From SZUA-430 sp040080835 (lineage in GTDB: Bacteria; Pseudomonadota; Alphaproteobacteria; Micropepsales; Micropepsaceae), in the NCBI GenBank assembly GCA_040080835.1, contig JBEBHP010000011.1, positions 62,001 through 126,000 on the forward strand: a DNA stretch of 64,000 bases, given 5' to 3'. A program made the position numbers and the translations under genes. Position 1 is the first letter of the stretch; every line of letters begins with the position of its first letter. The notes beneath the pieces are model-generated. The model was not told where the DNA came from. It did not search any database and worked only from the letters and a program-made list of their open reading frames with translations. Shown in pieces: positions 33,885-41,631 of the stretch.

Positions 33885-33924
33885 GGGTCATCGTGAGGCA
33901 ACCGGGGTTACCTCAGGCTGACCC
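33885..33924. repeat. Extended inverted repeat after the acyltransferase gene
   Basis: Outer arms GGGTCA/TGACCC and inner arms TGAGGCAACC/GGTTACCTCA (one mismatch) with a 2-base centre. The right flank continues CTGACCCAATTCTT, a partial copy of the boundary motif. The right inner arm is shared with the hairpin at 29250. Confidence 0.55.
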
Positions 33925-33966
33925 AATTCTTCACGTCATTCATCGCGGATGTCGGGAAGCACCTGC

Positions 33967-35325
33967 TCAAGTGGCTGAACCGCGCTTCTTGCGCCACCGC
34001 ACGATCATGGCGTAGATCGGCCCGAACCCCAGCAAGGCGGCTCCCACGAAGGGCGCCGCAACGACCGACAACCGAATGCCCGAAAGGCTGTCGGGGCTCG
34101 TGATCGTCAGCCCTGCGGTCGCCGCCAGCCCCACGCAGATCAGAGCCACGCCCGCGACCACCCGCGCCTTGGGCACTGTCCGCCCGCCCCTGATCGGGCC
34201 GAAGCTGCGCTCATGCCGCGCGAAGACCGCGATCATGGGCAGCAGCACAATGATATAGACCGCAAACCACACAGGACGCGCCGCCCACCACGTAGCCGAT
34301 CCGGGGACACTATCCAGGCCGAACCCGCCAAGCAGCACCCAGCACACCGTCATCACCAGCACGAAGGCGGTGAGGTGCCACAGATAGACGGTCATGATCA
34401 TCCCGTTCATCAGCACCGTCGCGGTCCAGAGGGTGAGGTTGTCCAGCATCCTGCGACCGAGCGGCTCAAGCGCGAGCACAAGACCGACCTGGGCTACACC
34501 CAGCGCAAACAGCGCGAGCGTCGGCGGCAGCGAGTTGGACAACTGCCCAGGTGCTGCCACCATCGCCACCGGGTAAAAGCCGTAGACCGTGATCGAGACC
34601 AGCGTGCCCAAGCCCACCACAAACCAGCCAAGCGCGAACAGCCGGTTGTCGAACCGCCCGTCGCGCCACGCAAAGCCGAGCTGATGGATCGCGAGGAACA
34701 CCCACAGGAAGTTGGTGAAATTGACGTAGGGCACTTGCGCAGTGAAGGTCAGCCAGTCGGTCAGCACGGCCGCGGGGATGAACCAGGCGAAGCTGAGCCA
34801 GCCGAAACGCTTCCACGCCATGTAGGTCAGCGGGGTGCAGCCAGTCACCAGCAGATAGACCGCCAGGAACCAGACCGGGATCAGGGCCGCTTCGGTCGCC
34901 ATGCGGATCTGCTCGCGCGGCAGGCCGACCTGGGTCAGGATCACCGCGAGCACCGCCCACAGCATCAGCAACGGAAAGGTCGGGTTGATGAGGCGCTGTA
35001 CCCGGCTCGCAAACCAGTCGCGGTATTTGCCGATCTGTCCGGGCTCAGCCTTACGCAATGTCGCCTCCCAGCTGACCCCGTTCGAATAGCCGCCCACGAG
35101 GAAGAAGACCGGCATCACCTGGAAGATCCAGGTCAGCCACGCCGCCCATGTCGAGACGCTGAGCAGGTCGCCGCGTTGCAGCGTGCCCGCCCCGTCGACA
35201 TAGACCCCGGCCATCAGCCAGTGGCCACACACCACCGCCAGGATCGAGACCGCCCGCAGGAAATCAACCCAGCGGTTGCGCTCGGGAGGCGCCATGAGCG
35301 CCAGCTCGCGCGCCTTACGCCACAT
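33967..35325 (-). CDS. Acyltransferase-3 family membrane protein
   Basis: 452 residues with ten or more membrane segments. The opening ERNRWVDFLRAVSILAVVCGHWLM is the acyltransferase-3 (OafA/NodX) signature, with the catalytic His of the CGHW phrase. Such proteins O-acylate surface polysaccharides or other envelope molecules. No SGNH domain is attached. Start 35325 (MWRKARELA) or ATG 35295. The first 73 codons and the upstream region are duplicated at 36553-36846. No polysaccharide genes lie nearby. Confidence 0.88.
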   Translation of the reverse strand: MWRKARELALMAPPERNRWVDFLRAVSILAVVCGHWLMAGVYVDGAGTLQRGDLLSVSTWAAWLTWIFQVMPVFFLVGGYSNGVSWEATLRKAEPGQIGKYRDWFASRVQRLINPTFPLLMLWAVLAVILTQVGLPREQIRMATEAALIPVWFLAVYLLVTGCTPLTYMAWKRFGWLSFAWFIPAAVLTDWLTFTAQVPYVNFTNFLWVFLAIHQLGFAWRDGRFDNRLFALGWFVVGLGTLVSITVYGFYPVAMVAAPGQLSNSLPPTLALFALGVAQVGLVLALEPLGRRMLDNLTLWTATVLMNGMIMTVYLWHLTAFVLVMTVCWVLLGGFGLDSVPGSATWWAARPVWFAVYIIVLLPMIAVFARHERSFGPIRGGRTVPKARVVAGVALICVGLAATAGLTITSPDSLSGIRLSVVAAPFVGAALLGFGPIYAMIVRWRKKRGSAT

Positions 35326-35513
35326 GGGCGCTCCACATCGTCAGCATGACGAATCCTGTAGCAGTTCGGATGGTGCAAACATGGGATACCCGCGGCCTCG
35401 GCGCAAGCGCCTTGCCCAGACCCGCTGGCACCTCCGGCGCTAACGCGATTCGTGGGAAGCGCGTCGACGGCGTGAAAAGCCCAATTCACGCGCCAACCAC
35501 TTGTGAACAGTGC

Positions 35514-35849
35514 CTAGTGACGGGTGAACCCTGGCTCGCGTCCGGTCACTGCAACCATAATCGACCCGATGATGTAGAGGATCGTTGTCAGCACGACGAT
35601 ACGGGAAAATAGAAACATGAAGGCCATCGTCACTGTGTGATCGGTGATGATGGCGCCGGCGAGAATGTCGACCGTATCGTTGCCCCTGGCCCCCACAAGA
35701 TCCAGAAGCCACTCACGCGTGCCGCGTGCGCTGTTGATGACGAAGGCCAAAGCCTCGGGATAGTAGACCAGCGACAAGATGACGAGCGTCCATGCGATGA
35801 TGACGCTCACGACGCTGCGCCAAGTCTGTGCCAACAAATTTATAAGCAT
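35514..35849 (-). CDS. Three-span membrane protein, 111 aa
   Basis: Opening MLINLLAQTWRSVVSVIIAW, with further spans near FMFLFSRIVVLTTILYIIGS and a loop DLVGARGNDTVDILAGA between them. A GGAGCGATCCC ribosome site precedes ATG 35849; the longer frame to 35939 has a charged, non-membrane extension. No family is recognised. Confidence 0.65.
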   Translation of the reverse strand: MLINLLAQTWRSVVSVIIAWTLVILSLVYYPEALAFVINSARGTREWLLDLVGARGNDTVDILAGAIITDHTVTMAFMFLFSRIVVLTTILYIIGSIMVAVTGREPGFTRH

Positions 35850-36015
35850 GGGATCGCTCCACCAAAGATAAGGGCCGAGCCCCTCGCCCGACGACGGATC
35901 GTGCGAGCAGGGGCGGTTAAAGTCAACGCGCTTCCCCAACGTGTTGATTCCCTGCAGCTATTCTGTGGCGTCACACCTTGAATGTTGCCGCCCACAGGCA
36001 CAGTAACAGCTTGAT

Positions 36016-36492
36016 ATGGTGTCTGACCCCAATTCTTTAGGAAACGGGAGCACTCGGCTTTTCACCGGCGGGTGCGCTTACCCGGCGCGGACTTCTTGGC
36101 CCGCTTCCTCTGCGTCTTCCGGAGCTCGTAGCTCTCGAGGATGAGCGCCTTGATCTCGCTCCACGTCTTCACCTTCGCCGCATCCAAGACGACTCCGCGT
36201 TTATCCCTGGCGTACGGCTTGAAGCGAGGGTCGTTTTCTACGAGCGCTGCTGCGTGGTCCGGCTCGAGCCCGAAGGTGATTTCGCAGACACCATGCTTTT
36301 CTCCACAGGTCGCGAAGAGCTTGTCGCTCACGTAGAAGGCCGTCTCCCCGAAGTGATCGCCGTCGCGGGTGTCGGGTAACGAGAGGCAGATCTCCCGCAT
36401 CCTCTCGAGCGCTTCCTTGGCGGTCGCCATTGTCTTGCTCCTCCTATCGCGCCTCGGGGCTCAGGAAAGTAGGAATTGGGGTCGGACACCAT
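36016..36492. mobile_element. Candidate cassette bounded by 20-bp inverted repeats, carrying a yjbR-like gene
   Basis: Left end ATGGTGTCTGACCCCAATTC (36016-36035) and right end GAATTGGGGTCGGACACCAT (36473-36492) are inverted with 19 of 20 positions matching. Between them lies only the YjbR-like gene. There is no transposase, so if mobile it would be moved in trans. A third copy in the left orientation lies at 36523-36540 at the border of a partial gene duplication. Confidence 0.5.
36062..36430 (-). CDS. YjbR/MmcQ-like DUF419 protein
   Basis: 122 residues of the YjbR fold: ALERMREICLSLPDTRDGDH, FGETAFYVSDKLFATCGEKH, then PDHAAALVENDPRFKPYARD and VLDAAKVKTWSEIKALILES, ending in a Lys/Arg-rich tail. 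The family has a CyaY-like fold with possible DNA-binding but no firm function. ATG 36430 follows AGGAGCAAGACA, a good ribosome site. It is the only gene inside the inverted-repeat unit. Confidence 0.85.
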   Translation of the reverse strand: MATAKEALERMREICLSLPDTRDGDHFGETAFYVSDKLFATCGEKHGVCEITFGLEPDHAAALVENDPRFKPYARDKRGVVLDAAKVKTWSEIKALILESYELRKTQRKRAKKSAPGKRTRR

Positions 36493-36522
36493 ACCAAAGC
36501 AATCCATTATGTCACCGTATAA

Positions 36523-36540
36523 AATTGGTGTCTGACCCCA
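36523..36540 (+). repeat. Boundary motif copy (AATTGGTGTCTGACCCCA)
   Basis: Matches the left inverted repeat of the yjbR unit at all shared positions over GGTGTCTGACCCCA. It lies 12 bases before the duplicated acyltransferase segment begins. Confidence 0.6.
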
Positions 36541-36552
36541 TTAATTTTAATT

Positions 36553-36846
36553 TCACCTGGAAGACCCAGGTCAGCCACGCCGCCCATGTCGAGACGCTGA
36601 GCAGGTCGCCGCGCTGCAGCGTGCCCGCCCCGTCGACATAGACCCCGGCCATCAGCCAGTGGCCACACACCACCGCCAGGATCGAGACCGCGCGCAGGAA
36701 ATCAACCCAGCGATTGCGCTCGGGAGGCGCCAGCTCGCGCGCATTACGCCACATGGGCGCTCCACATCGTCAGCATGACGAATCCTGTAGCCGTTCGGAT
36801 GATTCAAACATGGAATACCCGTTGCCCCAGCGCAAGCGCCTTGCGC
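36553..36846 (-). pseudogene. Duplicated 5' end of the acyltransferase gene
   Basis: About 290 bases nearly identical to 35115-35416, covering codons for ERNRWVDFLRAVSILAVVCG through the WLTW(V/I)FQV phrase plus the upstream region. The copy lacks 9 bases near its start (MWRNARELAPPERNRW versus MWRKARELALMAPPERNRW) and breaks off 12 bases after motif copy 36523. It cannot encode a functional acyltransferase. The sequence after 36846 diverges from the original, giving the two endpoints of the duplication. Confidence 0.85.
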
Positions 36847-37022
36847 GCAAACCCCGTCGCATCGGCAAATGCCCTCGAAAACGCTGAAGCCGCTCCCGCC
36901 CCTCCTGCCAGCGGCGCGGCGCTGGCAAGGAAGCTCAATTTGCCCAGCCGGATATCATCCCACTCCCCTCAAATTTTGTCTTTTTACAGCTCAATAAATA
37001 CAATGTAAAAAATACTCACTCA

Positions 37023-38918
37023 ATGAATCACGCCAAGCAGCAGCATACAGAGTGGACAACCTCTATGAGTGAAGAATTCGATATCGGTCGCTTTAAGAAA
37101 AAAGAGCCCCCAACAAATCAGTATGAACGACAGCTCCACAGGCTTACCAACGCCAGAAAGGAAGTTGTCTGCATTGAAGCCGCAGTGCGGGAGGCAGTGC
37201 GCAATATTGCCGAGCTTGATGGCCGCTCATTTGTAATTTATGGCGAACCTCAAAGCGGCAAGACAGAGATGATGATCTGTCTCACAGCGAAATTGTTGGA
37301 CGAAGGATACGATTTTATACTTCACCTACTTAACGACAGCGTTGATCTCCTGGGGCAAAATCTCGGTCGATTCAAATCGTCCGGACTCGCGCCGGCCGCG
37401 CGAAATTTCAGCGAAATATTGGATCCGGCAGTTAAACTCAAAGGAAGTCGACATGTGGTCTTTTGCAAGAAGAACGGCAGTGATCTTAGAAAGCTGATCG
37501 AAAAAATCGGAGATGTAAAAAAAATTGTTGTCATTGACGACGAAGCCGACTTCGCTTCGCCGAACGCAAAAATCAACGCGGGCGCACAATCACCAATCAA
37601 CGAGCTAATTGCACAGTTGATTGGTGATACAGGCATTTATATCGGCGTGACCGCGACGCCGGCGCGCCTCGACCTAAACAACACGTTCGATAACGACAGC
37701 AACTTGTGGGTCAATTTCCCACCTCACTCAAAGTACACGGGACAAGACGTGTTTTTCCCGTTGGAAGGACCTGTCGACTATTATCGCACGCTGCTGCCAG
37801 ACAGTGGCTCAGATCCGAAATATGCGCGGCAGGCACTGTTTAGCTTCTTGGTCAACGCCACGTATCTGAACCTCTATGTGAACACCGGCGAAAAAAACTA
37901 TTCCATGCTCGTCCATACGAGCGGAAAGAAGGCCGATCATAAGTCCGATTGGAACACGATGCACGACACCCTTGTCGCGCTGGTGACCCAAGATGCGACG
38001 AATTTTGAGAAGTACACGCGCTACATTTGGGAGCTTGCGAAGAGCCGATATCCCGACGCGGATAGCGATCGAATCACCAGCCATATCCTTGAAAACATCT
38101 CGCGCCACGCCATCATAATTCTCAATAGCGAACGCGATTGGAAAGACAACTCGTCGGCAGCGACAAATCCAACAAGCCTCTTCACGATCATCATAGGGGG
38201 CAACATCGTATCTCGAGGCGTAACATTGGAAAACTTGCTTTCCATGTTTTTCACGCGCGACGTTCAACACAAAATTCAGCAGGATACTTACATTCAGCGC
38301 GCCCGAATGTTCGGAAGCCGGGGTGATTATCTGCGTTTCTTTGAACTAACGATTCCGCAATCGTTGTATGTCGATTGGCACCGGTGTTTTGTTTTTCATC
38401 GCCTAGCCCTTTCCGCAATCCGTGATGGGCATGGCTCGCTGGTATGGCTGGGCGATCATCGAATACAGGCTGTTGCCAGTTCGAGCATTGATCGTTCGAC
38501 CGTCGACCTCGATCGAGGCGAGATGTCATTTAGCGTGTTCGACTATAGCCCGGAGATCGAGGCAATTGTTGAATCCACCACGACTACTTTCGACAAAATG
38601 GAACAGCTGGCGAATATCCTTGGAGTCGGAGCATTCCCAGACTACCTGCGTCGATACATCAGTCGGACATCGCCCGCCGGCTCGAATTCCATTGCGTTCC
38701 ACCCCTCGACAGATATTTCAAATTACAAAGATGCGGACGGATTGGACAAAGAAAATGTGATGCGTAAACGAGGTTTTATGGGCAAGTCTCAGGTTGACCG
38801 CTTTCCCAACGCACTTCATCACCTGACAGTCTTCCACAATGGAGGTAAGCAGGCGCGCTTGTTTTACAAATTCATCGGAACGATCCAGTTCGTGAAGAAT
38901 ACAAGCCATGATAGCTGA
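37023..38918 (+). CDS. Z1-type superfamily-2 ATPase
   Basis: 631 residues. Walker A is GEPQSGKT (74-81), motif II is DDEAD (172-176), motif III is TATP (210-213). Near residue 395 is IIGGNIVSRGVTLENLLSMF followed by YIQRARMFGSRGDYLRF, the hallmark RGxTL and QRxRxFGxR of Z1-domain proteins. Z1 proteins are helicase-like ATPases encoded with DNA methyltransferases, MutL/Hsp90-like ATPases and nucleases in restriction-type islands. Start could also be ATG 37068 (MSEEFDIGRF). Its end overlaps the next gene by 11 bases. Base composition is clearly more AT-rich than the flanking chromosome. Confidence 0.88.
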   Translation: MNHAKQQHTEWTTSMSEEFDIGRFKKKEPPTNQYERQLHRLTNARKEVVCIEAAVREAVRNIAELDGRSFVIYGEPQSGKTEMMICLTAKLLDEGYDFILHLLNDSVDLLGQNLGRFKSSGLAPAARNFSEILDPAVKLKGSRHVVFCKKNGSDLRKLIEKIGDVKKIVVIDDEADFASPNAKINAGAQSPINELIAQLIGDTGIYIGVTATPARLDLNNTFDNDSNLWVNFPPHSKYTGQDVFFPLEGPVDYYRTLLPDSGSDPKYARQALFSFLVNATYLNLYVNTGEKNYSMLVHTSGKKADHKSDWNTMHDTLVALVTQDATNFEKYTRYIWELAKSRYPDADSDRITSHILENISRHAIIILNSERDWKDNSSAATNPTSLFTIIIGGNIVSRGVTLENLLSMFFTRDVQHKIQQDTYIQRARMFGSRGDYLRFFELTIPQSLYVDWHRCFVFHRLALSAIRDGHGSLVWLGDHRIQAVASSSIDRSTVDLDRGEMSFSVFDYSPEIEAIVESTTTTFDKMEQLANILGVGAFPDYLRRYISRTSPAGSNSIAFHPSTDISNYKDADGLDKENVMRKRGFMGKSQVDRFPNALHHLTVFHNGGKQARLFYKFIGTIQFVKNTSHDS

Positions 38919-39357
38919 CTATAAGTTCTACCACGGCGCCGTTTTGGCCGAACTCGTCAGCCTCCACACCCGCCCGCTCACAATTGATGAACTCATTGAA
39001 GACGGGCGTTTGTCTTCCTATGTGCTGGACGGTCGAGTTGGACTGCAGATCAAGCATAGCACGAGTCGCTTACATCCCTGGCAGTTTACGTTCACCAAAG
39101 CGAACCTCGTGCAGCTATTGGTTTTGCAGGAACAGTATTCGCCGGTATTTGTGATCTTTGTTTGCCACACCGATGGAATGGTCACGGTAAGCTTAGATGA
39201 AGTTACGGGAATGTTGGCAACCAGCGAATCAGACCAAGCCTGGATTCGCGTAGATCGGAGAAAAAACGAGTGGTACAGCCTGAATGGCGGCGCAGCTGAG
39301 TTATCAGGAAAGCGGCCCCAAGGCGTTGGTAAGATAATTCAGGCGCTCAGCCGATAG
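38908..39357 (+). CDS. Unknown protein coupled to the Z1 ATPase
   Basis: 149 residues. N-terminal MIADYKFYHGAVLAELVSLH, then SYVLDGRVGLQIKHSTSRLHPWQFTF and a central beta region with FVIFVCHTDGMVTVSLDEV. The D-x6-QIK arrangement could be a minimal PD-(D/E)XK-like site but is too weak to claim. I recall similar small proteins directly after Z1 genes. It overlaps the Z1 gene by 11 bases, so translation is coupled, and its 3' end overlaps the convergent methyltransferase gene by 19 bases. Confidence 0.7.
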   Translation: MIADYKFYHGAVLAELVSLHTRPLTIDELIEDGRLSSYVLDGRVGLQIKHSTSRLHPWQFTFTKANLVQLLVLQEQYSPVFVIFVCHTDGMVTVSLDEVTGMLATSESDQAWIRVDRRKNEWYSLNGGAAELSGKRPQGVGKIIQALSR

Positions 39358-40523
39358 GACTGTAAGACTTCCACCTTCATCCGATTTGCCAAAGCTCCGG
39401 TAGCCGCCCCGATTGGCAGGTAGCGGCGATTATTCTGCAATGGACGCTTGCGTTGCTCTTCCAATACGAAGCCCTGCTCCGACGCGACGTACTTAAATAT
39501 CTTCGAGTTGTAAACGGGCACGCCACGCAAAACGCAATCCCCAAGAACCAAGGCCATCAAGCCATCGGGCTTTAGTACTCGACGCATCTCCCGCATCATC
39601 AATGCTGCGTCGCGCGCGTACCTGTGGACGATCGAGCGTTGACGTTCAGGTAAACTGCGTATTGAACGCACCGCGTTTTCCAGCGCGAGCGCGTCAACGG
39701 ATTCCTCGCGTTTGCCAGCCCGTTCGGTGCCAACCGCACCTGCTCGGATATTGCGCAACTCCGGTATGCCGTATCCCATCCAAACGAGTGAGAATTTGTG
39801 CCCCCTCAGATAATCAATGGCATTCAAATAAGGAGGCGACGTCACCACCGCGTCGAACGAATTATCTCGCAACGCTGTGAGCTTCCGACAGTCACCGCGT
39901 TTGACGACGCCCCTTACGGGCAGAGATTCGCTATCTAAGATATTTGCGAGTCGCAAAGCCGCCTTCTGAAAGCCGACGGTCACATCAAAATCGTTCTCGT
40001 CGCGTACTCGATGAGGGCGGCTATGCGACACATCCCACGCAAGGGACGCTCCAACGTGCTTCGTAACAATAATGCGGCTTAGCGCGATCTGTAGAGCGTC
40101 GGTCAACCAGCCTTGGTGTCCCTCGCGCATTTGATAAATCTCAAACGCTATTCGGGCCAAATCCGATCTCTGAGGTTCGGAAAACCAATACTCCATAAAT
40201 GCCCGGGTTTCGGGGCAATTGTTCACCCACGGAAGAGCCAAATGAGATAAGCGCTTTCGCTTTTTCGCTCGTGCGACCAGTGCGCTAGCCTCCTTTTCGA
40301 GCACGCTGTGCCTGCCTTTGCGTGTCCAGACCTTGCTCATAAGCACAGCTAATGGATCGACATCAAATCCTGTCGCCATAAGCCCTTGAAGCGCAGATTG
40401 GCGTACAACGACGCCTGAACCGCACATCGGATCAAGCACACGTGCTCCCAACGGCAGCGCCGTGAGCCAGCGGGCGACCGTGTCGGGCGCCATACGCGCA
40501 GGGAAGGGATGTATTGGCCGCAT
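39339..40523 (-). CDS. DNA methyltransferase (N4-cytosine or N6-adenine type)
   Basis: 394 residues. The N-terminal HPFPARMAP phrase is typical of this DNA-methylase branch; the AdoMet motif I is DPMCGSG (31-37), followed by GFDVDPLAV, and the catalytic motif IV is TSPPY (228-232) in DAVVTSPPYLNAIDYLRGHK. The TSPPY form is common to N4-cytosine and some N6-adenine enzymes. The specificity region (residues 60-215) is not assigned. It is encoded opposite to the Z1 operon and divergent from the PD-(D/E)XK gene, which it would be expected to counterbalance. Confidence 0.88.
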   Translation of the reverse strand: MRPIHPFPARMAPDTVARWLTALPLGARVLDPMCGSGVVVRQSALQGLMATGFDVDPLAVLMSKVWTRKGRHSVLEKEASALVARAKKRKRLSHLALPWVNNCPETRAFMEYWFSEPQRSDLARIAFEIYQMREGHQGWLTDALQIALSRIIVTKHVGASLAWDVSHSRPHRVRDENDFDVTVGFQKAALRLANILDSESLPVRGVVKRGDCRKLTALRDNSFDAVVTSPPYLNAIDYLRGHKFSLVWMGYGIPELRNIRAGAVGTERAGKREESVDALALENAVRSIRSLPERQRSIVHRYARDAALMMREMRRVLKPDGLMALVLGDCVLRGVPVYNSKIFKYVASEQGFVLEEQRKRPLQNNRRYLPIGAATGALANRMKVEVLQSYRLSA

Positions 40524-40797
40524 ATCGATGCCGAGAGATTCGTGAAAATAACTTAGGGGAATTGCAGGCGATTGTCTTCAACACTATTGTCTGCAGAGGC
40601 CAGCCCTATAACACGGGCACAGACATTCGCGCTGTCATCAAGTACTGTGATATGGACCGGGGGACCGAAACAAGATTTGGGTTCAGGTTCGATTTCCCCA
40701 TACTGTAAGGCCTCGATCCTAGCTATAAAAGCATTTCGTTTGAGCTTCCCGCTGGCTCAATTCAAACTATGACACCCCGGAGCTGGAGAGAGAAGAT
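40524..40797. promoter_or_regulatory. Divergent promoter region of the methyltransferase and nuclease genes
   Basis: 274 bases between divergent starts. It should contain both promoters. A ribosome site GGAGAGAGAAGAT lies next to ATG 40798. A 64-codon frame at 40514-40708 overlaps the methyltransferase start and has no supporting features. No controller-protein gene was seen. Confidence 0.4.
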
Positions 40798-41613
40798 ATG
40801 CCGCTCACTGGCCTGACAGAAGGCGAAATTAAGACGCTAGAAGATTCTTTGCTAGCACGAGTCCCAGAAGGTGATGCCATAGGCAACACAACGTTGCAGA
40901 GAGGATTGGAAGGTATTGATCGACGTTGGACCACCGACTTGTTCTGGGCGATTCGCAACCGCCTGATCGAACGCGGCCACTTGGAACGCGGCAAAGGCAA
41001 GGGTGGAAGCGTACGTCGTGCCAGAAACATCGCCGCAGTCCAGTCTAGACCCGCCGCTGCTGAACCGGTTGTAAGTCAGATCCAGGCTGAACGCGATCTC
41101 TATGGCCCAATGATCAAAGTCATCAAGGAGAACTGGTCAATTGACGCAGGCCTCGATACAGTCATCGTTGAAATCACCGCTCAGGGCGGGCGGCGCCCCG
41201 ATGGCAAATGGTCTCGGCCCGACATCACATTGGCAAGTTACAAGACTTTTCCCTATGTGCCAGGTCGACACTTCGACCTAATTACTTTCGAGATCAAGCC
41301 AACAGATACTGTTGATGTTACGGTCGTCTATGAAGCTCTTGCACATCGGCGAGCGGCGACACGCGCATACGCGCTTCTGCACATTCCGGGGACAAGCCGA
41401 GCAGCACTGGACGATGTACTAGATGAGATCATACTTGAAGCCAAACGTGTTGGCGTGGGAGTGATAGTCGCTGAGAATCCGGCAAATTATGAAACTTGGG
41501 AAGAGCTAGTCGAAGCCGCGCGTTACGACCCCGATCCGCAACGGTTGAACGATTTCCTTGGCACACAAGTGTCCCAAGGCTTTCGCGAACAGTTTGTGAA
41601 GTGGTTCCGTTAA
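40798..41613 (+). CDS. Winged-helix plus PD-(D/E)XK nuclease candidate
   Basis: 271 residues. Residues 1-75 look like a winged helix with a basic wing (RNRLIERGHLERGKGKGGSV). Residues 98-200 carry a clear PD-(D/E)XK arrangement: helix with AERDLYGP, metal ligand in SRPDITLAS (Asp142) and FEIKP (Glu165-x-Lys167), followed by the helix VYEALAHRRAATRAYAL. Length and order fit a restriction or defence nuclease. The start has a strong ribosome site (GGAGAGAGAAG). Together with the divergent methyltransferase and the Z1 operon it forms the putative defence island. It ends 18 bases from the guaA stop. Confidence 0.75.
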   Translation: MPLTGLTEGEIKTLEDSLLARVPEGDAIGNTTLQRGLEGIDRRWTTDLFWAIRNRLIERGHLERGKGKGGSVRRARNIAAVQSRPAAAEPVVSQIQAERDLYGPMIKVIKENWSIDAGLDTVIVEITAQGGRRPDGKWSRPDITLASYKTFPYVPGRHFDLITFEIKPTDTVDVTVVYEALAHRRAATRAYALLHIPGTSRAALDDVLDEIILEAKRVGVGVIVAENPANYETWEELVEAARYDPDPQRLNDFLGTQVSQGFREQFVKWFR

Positions 41614-41631
41614 CGCCATTGCTTCTCGCAC

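Noticed and set aside
34213..35349. 378-codon plus-strand frame opposite the acyltransferase
   Set aside because: Its sequence is low-complexity His/Arg/Gln text of the kind produced antisense to GC-rich membrane-protein genes.
40514..40708. 64-codon frame between methyltransferase and nuclease genes, a possible controller protein
   Set aside because: No helix-turn-helix is visible, and the first codons overlap the methyltransferase start.
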